Below are positions 39,405 to 46,744 of a stretch of DNA of 64,000 bases, one piece after another; position 1 is the first letter of the stretch, and every line of letters starts with the position of its first letter. This DNA is from Acidobacteriota bacterium. GTDB taxonomy: Bacteria > Acidobacteriota > Blastocatellia > RBC074. Both the position numbers and the translations under genes were made by a program. The DNA lies in NCBI GenBank assembly GCA_019639255.1, contig JAHBSF010000026.1:1-64000 (forward strand). The letters are read 5' to 3'. Below the pieces are notes generated by a model. That model saw nothing but the letters and a program-made list of their open reading frames with translations. It searched no databases and was not told the origin of the DNA.

Positions 39405-40370
39405 ATGCCCGGAACATATTTTTTCATATCACTGCGACGAGCCGCCGCCCCGATCCTGATAATCCTGTCCGCTGCGGCCGCAACCGCCTGCAACGGCCCG
39501 GAAACGGCGTCCACACACACACCGTCGGGCGCTCCGGCCCCGGCCGCTTCGCCCGCCCCGCCCGATGATCCGCGCTTCAAGGACATGATGTTCATACCCG
39601 GCGGCGTTCTGCTGATGGGCGCCGAAGACGAGATGCCCTTTGAAGCCCCCGTACACGAAGTCCGGCTCGATTCGTTCTGGATCGACAAATACGAGGTCAC
39701 CGTCGCCGAATTTCAACGCTTCGTCGAAGCTGCGGGCTACCGCACGGAAGCCGAAAAGTTCGGCTGGTCCGGCGTATTCGATGCGAAAACCGGAATGTGG
39801 ACGCGCGTAGACGGAGCCGACTGGCGCCGTCCCGACGGCCCATCATCAAAGTCCGCACCCGATGAACCCGTCACGCAGGTGTCGTGGAATGATGCTGCAG
39901 CCTATGCAAAATGGGCCGGCAAACGCCTGCCGACCGAAGCCGAATGGGAGTACGCCGCGCGCGGCGGACTCACGGGCAAACGCTACATCTGGGGCGATGA
40001 ACTGCGGCCCGACGGACGCCCCGCAGCCAACTGGTGGCAGGGAAGATTTCCCGCCTACAATACGGGCGAAGACGGCTACCTCGGCCGCGCGCCCGCAGGA
40101 AAATTTCCGCCGAACGGCTACGGCCTGTACGACATGACGGGCAACGTATGGGAATGGTGCTCGGACTGGTTCGACCCGGATTATTACAGCCGCAGCCCGC
40201 GCGACAATCCGCAGGGACCGGATGAGGGCGAGGAACGCGCAATGCGCGGCGGTTCGTGGCTGTGCAGCGAAAACTTCTGCACCAACTTTCGGCCCGCTGC
40301 GCGCAGCCATGCAACGCCCGATTCCGGTCTCAACAACCTGGGCTTTCGCTGCGTCCGGTCGTCGCGATAG
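39405..40370 (+). CDS. Lipoprotein formylglycine-generating enzyme (FGE/SUMF1)
   Basis: A 321-residue protein with a lipobox (ATAC, lipid Cys29), a Pro/Ala linker and a full FGE-sulfatase domain. The closing motif RGGSWLCSENFCTNFRPAARS keeps both copper-binding cysteines, Cys287 and Cys292, at the spacing of bona fide FGE; most SUMF1-like proteins have lost them. FGE oxidises a Cys in a CxPxR motif of sulfatases to formylglycine. No sulfatase gene is in the window, and the periplasmic location is unusual, so the substrate must be encoded elsewhere or the role differs. It is divergent from yacG and convergent with the TPR gene. Confidence 0.9.
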   Translation: MPGTYFFISLRRAAAPILIILSAAAATACNGPETASTHTPSGAPAPAASPAPPDDPRFKDMMFIPGGVLLMGAEDEMPFEAPVHEVRLDSFWIDKYEVTVAEFQRFVEAAGYRTEAEKFGWSGVFDAKTGMWTRVDGADWRRPDGPSSKSAPDEPVTQVSWNDAAAYAKWAGKRLPTEAEWEYAARGGLTGKRYIWGDELRPDGRPAANWWQGRFPAYNTGEDGYLGRAPAGKFPPNGYGLYDMTGNVWEWCSDWFDPDYYSRSPRDNPQGPDEGEERAMRGGSWLCSENFCTNFRPAARSHATPDSGLNNLGFRCVRSSR

Positions 40371-40389
40371 TTCTCACTTTGGGAAGAAA

Positions 40390-40486
40390 AAGAGATAACG
40401 GAACAAACTGAATAAAACGAAACAAGCGGAAGGGGGCGGATACTTTCCGTTTGTTTCGTTTTATTCAGTTTGTTCCGTTATCTCTC
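40390..40486. repeat. Intergenic long hairpin H13
   Basis: The arms AGAGATAACGGAACAAACTG and CAGTTTGTTCCGTTATCTCT pair over about 41 bases with one mismatch. It follows the FGE stop by about 20 bases and contains the end of the convergent TPR gene: the right arm encodes its last residues and stop. Confidence 0.96.
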
Positions 40487-42165
40487 CGCCTGCTCATCTC
40501 CGGCAGATCCGCATCGGCCCGCGCCCACGCCTTCAGAAATCGCGCATAGGTTTCCCGCGCCGCGGCATCCCTGCCCTGTCCGCGTTCGGCTTCAGAGAGT
40601 CCGAGCAGCGCACGTCCGCTGCCCGGATCCCTCTCAATCGCTGCGCGAAAAAACTCTTCGGCTTCAACCCACCGCCTCAACTCCAATGCAACTTTTCCCG
40701 CCGCTTCTTCCATCGGCTGAGGATAAAGCGGCGGCTCCGAATATCCGAGCTTGATTTCTTCCTCTATAGCCTCGCGCAGCTTTGCAATCGCGGCATCGGC
40801 ATCGCCCGCGATTGCCAGCAACCGCGCCTCGATTTCTACCGGCGCTGCGGCAAGCGCCCGCAACTGCTGGCGCTGACGCCCGATTTGCGGCGCATCCTTC
40901 AGCTTCGGCAATCGATCCTTCATCCACGCTATCTCGCGCACCAGACGTTCAAGCTCGGCTTTCGCCCCATCAGTATCCCGCTTGCCGATATACGCCCTAG
41001 CCGCAGCGTAATGCCTCCACGCAGTGAAGACTTCAAACACTCCGGCATCGGGCAGCATGGGGGGCAGCGTCGGGCCGCCGAGTATCTCGTCCCACTTCTC
41101 AAACCTGACAAGCGTCCGCAGCATCGCAAGGCGCCCTTCAAACGCCGCGCGCGAGGTCCGCTCGCGCTCATTGCGCGCAAGCGCCAACAATTCTTCGCTC
41201 GCACGCACGCTGTCGCGATACCGCCCCTGATAGTTGTAGACCATCGTCAGGAAGTGCACGTTGTGGCCGTAGGGTCCGGCGGCGTGATCCGAAATTTCGT
41301 TCTGCTCGCGCATGTAAACGCGATCGACTTCCGCCGAATTCTCAAACGCGTGCGCCGCATCGTCCCAGCGATCGACGTGCACATAGATATGGCCCGGCAT
41401 ATGAACCGCGTGGCCGACTTTCGGCGCAAGCGAAGGATAAATGTCCGCGTGCGGCGCCCCGTCCTGCGGCCGTTTGCCGGCTTCAAATGCATGAATGAGG
41501 TAATGATGCGCACCGAGATGCCGGGGATTCTTCGACAATACGACCTGACAAAGGGCGATCGCCTCGATCGTGCCGGGCCGCGGCGTGCCGTCGCGCTCAT
41601 AACCCTCCATCGAGGCAAGCGCGAGAAACAGCTTCGCTTCCATATCGTCGGGATAAAAAGAAACTATGCGCCGCAGCGCCCGACGATATGCATCGGTTGC
41701 ACCCAGAAAACCGTTGTTCTGTACCGATGTGCGTTCGCCCTTGTAGCGGGCCTCGACCGCCGCGATGTAAAGCCGTTCGTGTTCGGGTGCGTTCGCCGAA
41801 AGTTCCCCGGCGCGCTTGACCGCAGCGTCGCGCCGCGCGTCGTTAACCCCCGACATAGCGATGCCCCACTGCGCCATCGCGCATTCGGGATCGAGATCGG
41901 CAGCGCGCGCAAAACTGCGGTCCGCCTCGTAAAACCAGAACGAATGCATCAGCGCCAGACCCTGATCGAAAAACTTCTGCGCCTCTTCCGACCGCGTCGT
42001 GACCGGAAAGTGAACGCTTCCCGCGCCGTCAAACAAAAACGCCGGGCGCGTAGCCTCTTTGGTCGCGCTCGGCGTATGGCACTGCGCCGCAGAATCCTGA
42101 CTGCGGGCAACCGTCGTCATCAGACAACAACAACAACACAGCAGGAGAATCGTTCGCAGCTTCAT
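40465..42165 (-). CDS. Exported TPR protein
   Basis: A 566-residue protein with a signal peptide that contains five consecutive cysteines (LLLCCCCCLMTT) and then a helical-repeat fold. Repeat-like blocks include ALMHSFWFYEADRSFARAAD and the C-terminal ALRRWVEAEEFFRAAIERDP, plus HAVHMPGHIYVHVDRWDDAA, a signature seen in a group of bacterial TPR proteins of unknown role. The last residues RRRDNGTN and the TGA stop are encoded by the right arm of hairpin H13, so the original stop was probably lost. I see no catalytic motif. Confidence 0.88.
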   Translation of the reverse strand: MKLRTILLLCCCCCLMTTVARSQDSAAQCHTPSATKEATRPAFLFDGAGSVHFPVTTRSEEAQKFFDQGLALMHSFWFYEADRSFARAADLDPECAMAQWGIAMSGVNDARRDAAVKRAGELSANAPEHERLYIAAVEARYKGERTSVQNNGFLGATDAYRRALRRIVSFYPDDMEAKLFLALASMEGYERDGTPRPGTIEAIALCQVVLSKNPRHLGAHHYLIHAFEAGKRPQDGAPHADIYPSLAPKVGHAVHMPGHIYVHVDRWDDAAHAFENSAEVDRVYMREQNEISDHAAGPYGHNVHFLTMVYNYQGRYRDSVRASEELLALARNERERTSRAAFEGRLAMLRTLVRFEKWDEILGGPTLPPMLPDAGVFEVFTAWRHYAAARAYIGKRDTDGAKAELERLVREIAWMKDRLPKLKDAPQIGRQRQQLRALAAAPVEIEARLLAIAGDADAAIAKLREAIEEEIKLGYSEPPLYPQPMEEAAGKVALELRRWVEAEEFFRAAIERDPGSGRALLGLSEAERGQGRDAAARETYARFLKAWARADADLPEMSRRRDNGTN

Positions 42166-42188
42166 CCCAAACCCTCAGGGAGAATAAG

Positions 42189-42280
42189 GAGAATAGGGAA
42201 CAAACGGAATAAAACGAAACAGTCGGAAAGGATCCGCCCCTTCCGTCTGTTTCGTTTTATTCCGTTTGTTCCGTATTCTC
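42189..42280. repeat. Intergenic long hairpin H14
   Basis: The arms GAGAATAGGGAACAAACGGA and TCCGTTTGTTCCGTATTCTC pair over about 40 bases with two mismatches. It is the GAATAC variant, like H3. It lies downstream of the minus-strand gene ending at 42294 and upstream of the TPR gene. Confidence 0.94.
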
Positions 42281-42293
42281 TTCCGGTTTTCTA

Positions 42294-42995
42294 CTAGTTT
42301 TTCTTCCTGGCTTTCCACGTGCCGGTGAATCCGCCGGCTTCCCATTTTCCGCTCATCTCGCCGCCCATCACCTTGCCAGGCAGGTCGAAGGGATTGCCCT
42401 GAAAAGTAGCCTTCAGCGTCACCGAATCGCCCGCAACCTCGATGCCGACGATGTTCAGATCGCCCGCGCCCGGGACTTCTACAGCGTGGTTGTCGCCGTT
42501 TTTCTTTACCACCAGCGTGAACGGAAGCGATCCCTGTCCGTCGGCTATCACCTCGGCGTCATACGTGCCTTCGAGACTCATAGCCGCGCCGTTCGATGCA
42601 ACCCCCGCTACGGCCGCGCCCGCATCCTTGCGCACGCCGCTCCACGCGCCCCGCGCATCTCCCGCGCTCCAGTCGCCCGTGATCTTTCCGGCTTCAAACG
42701 TGCCCGCAATCGTCACCGGAGCGTCGCCGGTCGATGCGTTGATCGTTACCTTGTTGTCGGCGTCTACGGTTACGCTGCTGATAGTCAGCGGCAGCGGAGA
42801 GTCCGAAACCTCGCCGACCCACTTGTCGCCGCTGCGCTTGAGCGTCAACGTGAATGTAACCGATCCGATCTCGCTGCCGGTGGCCGTTACAGTGTAAGTC
42901 CCTTCAACCGGATGCGACTGCCCAAACGCAGCCCCGGCCAGCAACATAAGCGCTACGAGCGCCGATGCAAACAAATGCGTAATCCGTCCCTTCAT
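42294..42995 (-). CDS. Secreted protein with two duplicated beta domains
   Basis: A 233-residue protein: signal peptide (about 1-26), then two tandem repeats of about 85 residues. Each starts GTY(T/D) and has FTL-x-x-K, a VTVDADNKVTI-like strand and ends GxWxxGxxxGxWxxxRK. The first repeat spans about 31-128 and the second about 143-232. The pattern suggests an eight-stranded beta barrel, perhaps binding a small hydrophobic ligand; no named family is recognised. It is a clear internal duplication. Confidence 0.8.
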   Translation of the reverse strand: MKGRITHLFASALVALMLLAGAAFGQSHPVEGTYTVTATGSEIGSVTFTLTLKRSGDKWVGEVSDSPLPLTISSVTVDADNKVTINASTGDAPVTIAGTFEAGKITGDWSAGDARGAWSGVRKDAGAAVAGVASNGAAMSLEGTYDAEVIADGQGSLPFTLVVKKNGDNHAVEVPGAGDLNIVGIEVAGDSVTLKATFQGNPFDLPGKVMGGEMSGKWEAGGFTGTWKARKKN

Positions 42996-43149
42996 GTTTC
43001 AAACTCCTTCGCGTTATCGGGTTTCTGAGTTCCGGGCGGGTTCCGGAGAAACCCCGCCGCTTTGCCTGCCAAAGTCTAATGCCGCATCGGGGAGAAAACA
43101 AGATGCAAATCCCGCTGCCCATTCTCCCCCATAAGCCCCTGTTCGCCGA

Positions 43150-45771
43150 TCATTCAATACCCTGCCTGCTCGCTTTACGCTTCCTCGCACGCTTTTGTTC
43201 GTTTTCTCCGCCGACCCGCGCCGATTCAACTTCCTTCAACCGCCGCCGCCATTCGTAAATCTTGTTGAGCGCTTCGACCGGACTCATATCATCCGGGTCC
43301 AGATTCATAATCTCATTCACAATGCCGTCATTACCGCTTTCCGATACCTGGTCGGACTTCTTCGCCCCGCCGTCCCAAGTCGCCAACAATTCCTTCGCCC
43401 TGTGCAGCACCGGCCGCGGCAATCCGGCCGCCTGCGCTACATATATCCCGAAACTCTTCTCCGCCCGCCCCCTCTCGACCCGGTGCAGATACTCTACACG
43501 CCCGCCGCCCTCGCGCACCGCAAGATGGAAATTCTTTACGCGCGGAAGATAATCCTCGCAATCCGTCAACTCGTGATAATGCGTGGCAAAAAGCGTCCGC
43601 GCGCCCAACCGCGGATGATTGTGCACGTACTCTATTACGGCCCTCGCAATCGACAATCCGTCCGCCGTAGAAGTTCCGCGCCCGATTTCATCCAGCAAAA
43701 TCAGGCTCTTCGGCGTTGCGTACAGCAGTATGTGCGCCGTCTCGATCATCTCCACCATAAAGCTTGAATGCCCGCGCAGCGTGTAATCATTCAGACCTAT
43801 ACGAGTAAAAATTCGGTCAACCAGCCCTATCCTTGCACGCCGCGCCGGAACGAAACCGCCCGCCTGCGCCATCAGCACTATGAGCGCCGTCTGCCGCAGA
43901 TAAACCGATTTGCCCGCCATATTCGGCGCCGTCAACAACATCAACTGAACATCACTGCACGACAGATTTACATCGTTCGGAATAAAGGGCCGCCCCTCTA
44001 TGCGATGCTCTATCATCGGATGCCGCCCCTGCTCGATCTCTATCCGGTCGCCCGCATCCAGTTCCGGCCGCACGTAGCCGTATCTCGCGGCCGCTTCCGC
44101 AAGCGCCGAGGCCAGATCCGTCCGCCCGAGCGCAGCAGCCGTCTGCGCAATCCTTACGTGATGTTTTCCGATTTCATCGCAAACCCTGCGATAAAGGCTC
44201 GTTTCGAGCTCCAGTATCCGCTCGCGCGCGTTTGCAATCAGCGATTCGTGCTCCTTGAGTTCGAGCGTGAAAAATCGCTCGGCGTTCGTCAACGTCTGTT
44301 TGCGTATGTAATCCTTCGGCGCAAGCTTCAGGTTCGGACGCGTCACTTCGATGTAATAACCGAATACCTTGTTGTAGCCGACCTTCAGCGAACGTATTCC
44401 GGTTCTTTCGCGTTCGCGCGCCTCGAAACGCGCCAGATACTCGCGCCCGCCGCCGAGCACTGCGCGCAGCTCATCGAGTTCTTCGGAAAATCCGGCCCGA
44501 ATGATATTCCCCCGCTCGAAATCCGAAGGCGGCCTGTCGGCAAGCGCGCCGTTCACATAATCCACAAGATCCTCGCAGGCGTGCAGCCCCTCGCCAAACG
44601 CTTCCGGCGCGCGCGCACGCTCAAGCATCGCGCGCAGTTCCGGAATTACCTTCAGACTTCTACCGAGCGCTACGACCTCCATCGGAACCGCAATCCGCCG
44701 CCTTATGCGTCCGAGCAGCCTTTCTATATCCCCGGCGGCTTCGAGGGTCGTGCGCACGCGCGCGCGCAACTGTTCGCGGCTGTAAAACCATTCCACCTCA
44801 TCGCCGCGCGCACGCAGTTCGGTCAAATCCAGCAGCGGCTCGCGCAATCTCTTCCTCAAAAGCCTCGCGCCCATTGGCGTCGCCGTCAGATCTATCTGCG
44901 CGGCAAGCGATCCCACGGGCGCGCCTCCGGTAAAATCCCAGCTCTGAAAAATCTCCAGATTGCGAACCGTCTGCGGATCGAGCTGCATGAATCGCTCGTG
45001 CGCGTACCTCTGAAGATGATCCAGATTCGCAAGCGCGTCCTTCTGCGTATCGCGCAGATAAACCACGATTGCGCCCGCCGCACGCGCGGCAAGCGGCCGG
45101 TCTTCGCATCCGTAAGCCGCAAGCGTCCGCACGCCGAAATGATCCAGAAGCGCCTGCCGCGCCGAACGCTCGTCGATCCGCTCGTCTTCAAGAACCGTGA
45201 TTGCGCGAAAATCGAGCGCTGCAACATCCTGGCTTCGCGGCGCAAGCAACTCGGCCGGCGCAAGCCTTTCAAGCTCGGTGAGCGCGGCGCCCGCATCCAG
45301 TTCGGCGGCTGCAAACTCGCCCGTAGTTATATCCGCGTAAGCAATCCCCGCCCTTCGACCCGAAACGATCAATGCCGCCAGGTAATTGTTCGAGCGCCCT
45401 TCGAGCAGTCCCGGCTCGATTACCGTGCCCGGCGTGATGATGCGCGTCACTTCGCGCTCGACCAGGCCTTTGCCCGCAGGCGTCACCTGATCGCATACCG
45501 CTACCTTGTAGCCGCGATTGATCAGCCGCGCCAGATGCGCATCGAGCGAGCGCACCGGCACGCCCGCAAGCGGATGCACATGCCCCTTGCCGAACCACTT
45601 CCGCGTAAGCGCTACGCCGAGTTCGCGCGCCGCAACCTGCGCGTCTTCATCGAATGTCTCGTAAAAATCGCCGATCTGGAAAAATACGATCATCCCCGGA
45701 TACCGGCGCTTGATATCCAGGTACTGCCTGCGCAGCGGCGTCGATTTGTCGTCGGATTCCTGCTTCTTCAT
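43150..45771 (-). CDS. mutS: DNA mismatch repair protein MutS
   Basis: An 873-residue MutS1. The mismatch-sensing Phe-x-Glu is in MIVFFQIGDFYETFDEDA near the N-terminus, the core and clamp domains follow, and the ATPase has Walker A APNMAGKSVYLRQ near residue 615 with LILLDEIGRGTSTADG after it. It recognises base mismatches and recruits MutL, which is not in the window. The C-terminus is Arg/Lys-rich and slightly longer than in E. coli. Start ATG 45771 gives the conserved lead DDKSTPLRRQYLDIKRRYPG. Confidence 0.97.
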   Translation of the reverse strand: MKKQESDDKSTPLRRQYLDIKRRYPGMIVFFQIGDFYETFDEDAQVAARELGVALTRKWFGKGHVHPLAGVPVRSLDAHLARLINRGYKVAVCDQVTPAGKGLVEREVTRIITPGTVIEPGLLEGRSNNYLAALIVSGRRAGIAYADITTGEFAAAELDAGAALTELERLAPAELLAPRSQDVAALDFRAITVLEDERIDERSARQALLDHFGVRTLAAYGCEDRPLAARAAGAIVVYLRDTQKDALANLDHLQRYAHERFMQLDPQTVRNLEIFQSWDFTGGAPVGSLAAQIDLTATPMGARLLRKRLREPLLDLTELRARGDEVEWFYSREQLRARVRTTLEAAGDIERLLGRIRRRIAVPMEVVALGRSLKVIPELRAMLERARAPEAFGEGLHACEDLVDYVNGALADRPPSDFERGNIIRAGFSEELDELRAVLGGGREYLARFEARERERTGIRSLKVGYNKVFGYYIEVTRPNLKLAPKDYIRKQTLTNAERFFTLELKEHESLIANARERILELETSLYRRVCDEIGKHHVRIAQTAAALGRTDLASALAEAAARYGYVRPELDAGDRIEIEQGRHPMIEHRIEGRPFIPNDVNLSCSDVQLMLLTAPNMAGKSVYLRQTALIVLMAQAGGFVPARRARIGLVDRIFTRIGLNDYTLRGHSSFMVEMIETAHILLYATPKSLILLDEIGRGTSTADGLSIARAVIEYVHNHPRLGARTLFATHYHELTDCEDYLPRVKNFHLAVREGGGRVEYLHRVERGRAEKSFGIYVAQAAGLPRPVLHRAKELLATWDGGAKKSDQVSESGNDGIVNEIMNLDPDDMSPVEALNKIYEWRRRLKEVESARVGGENEQKRARKRKASRQGIE

Positions 45772-45824
45772 CGCTGGAACGCAACCGCAGATCTAAATCC
45801 AAACCACACGACTTCGGGACAAAA

Positions 45825-45923
45825 AAGAGAGATAACGGAACATACGAAAATAGACGGAAACTACGGAAATATTCAACTTTTCCGTGATTTTCGTTTCATT
45901 TCGAATGTTGCGTTATCTCTCTT
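45825..45923. repeat. Intergenic long hairpin H15 (diverged arms)
   Basis: The left arm AGAGAGATAACGGAACATAC faces a right arm that reads GAATGTTGCGTTATCTCTCT, so the base of the stem pairs but has several mismatches. It touches the stop of the minus-strand Mrr_N gene at 45923 and lies upstream of mutS. Confidence 0.88.
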
Positions 45924-46636
45924 CAGTCGCGGGCCGAGAGTTTTGCAAGCAACTCCGTCTGACGGCCCAGCGCGGCGTGCAACTGCGCGAGTTCTCCTAC
46001 GCCGATTACCGTAATCGCCCGCCATATTTCGTGAAACGATCCGGTCAGCCTCCTGCCCGCAAAACGCGCGTCGCGCTCCCCGGCGATTACCAGAAACGGG
46101 CGCGAACGCTGCGTATCGTATGCATGCTTGAGCCGCGCAAGCGCACTGTCGACGCTTCCGCGTATCTGCACCTCGAATACGTGGCTTATTCGCGGCGCAT
46201 CGCGGCTTTCGCGCCACACTACGTCGTAGCGATCCACTTCCATCGCCGCGTCGTAGCCCAGCCACGCGCCGATCTCTACAAGCATTCTCTGCGCTTCCCC
46301 GTGCGTCAACGTGCGCGCCGGAGACGGCTCCGCCGCCGCACGATCCAATTGCATGGCTTCGGCCTCTACGCGCCGCAGCCCGCGCGCGGTCAACGTCCAC
46401 CGCTTCCGCTCGCGCCGCAATTCGCCGCCTTGTTCAAGCCCCCGCCCCGCCCTCTGCACCAGCCGCCGCCATCGCGAACGCACCGCGCCGCTCGTACCCT
46501 CTACGTCTTCGGCCGTCAACTGCGGAAAGTAATGCACCAGCCGGTCGTATAGATACTTCAGATCCTCGCTGCCGCCCGTAGCCTTCAGCTCCTGCAGTAT
46601 CGGCAGTTCGAGCCTTGTTGTCTCCGGTATCGACAT
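45923..46636 (-). CDS. Mrr_N winged-helix protein with nuclease-like domain
   Basis: A 237-residue protein. Residues about 8-90 match the Mrr N-terminal winged-helix domain (LPILQELKATGG, WRRLVQRAGRGLEQGG, RWTLTARG). The C-terminal half has a PD-(D/E)xK-like core: Asp138 in DRYDVVW and Glu155-x-Gln157 in HVFEVQIRG, where Gln replaces the usual Lys. It may be a restriction-type or repair nuclease, or a DNA-binding relic. It is encoded upstream of mutS in the same direction, which could hint at DNA repair. No methyltransferase is nearby. Confidence 0.75.
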   Translation of the reverse strand: MSIPETTRLELPILQELKATGGSEDLKYLYDRLVHYFPQLTAEDVEGTSGAVRSRWRRLVQRAGRGLEQGGELRRERKRWTLTARGLRRVEAEAMQLDRAAAEPSPARTLTHGEAQRMLVEIGAWLGYDAAMEVDRYDVVWRESRDAPRISHVFEVQIRGSVDSALARLKHAYDTQRSRPFLVIAGERDARFAGRRLTGSFHEIWRAITVIGVGELAQLHAALGRQTELLAKLSARD

Positions 46637-46648
46637 ACCCGAAACAAA

Positions 46649-46738
46649 ACAGATAACGGAACAAACGAAAATAGACGAAATAGACGGAAATATTCAGCTT
46701 TTCCGTGATTTTCGTTTATTTTCGTTTGTTCCGTTATC
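46649..46738. repeat. Intergenic long hairpin H16
   Basis: The arms AGATAACGGAACAAACGAAA and TTTCGTTTGTTCCGTTATCT pair well, with small bulges in the inner half. It lies seven bases downstream of the pyrophosphatase stop (46745). Confidence 0.93.
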
Positions 46739-46744
46739 TCTCTC

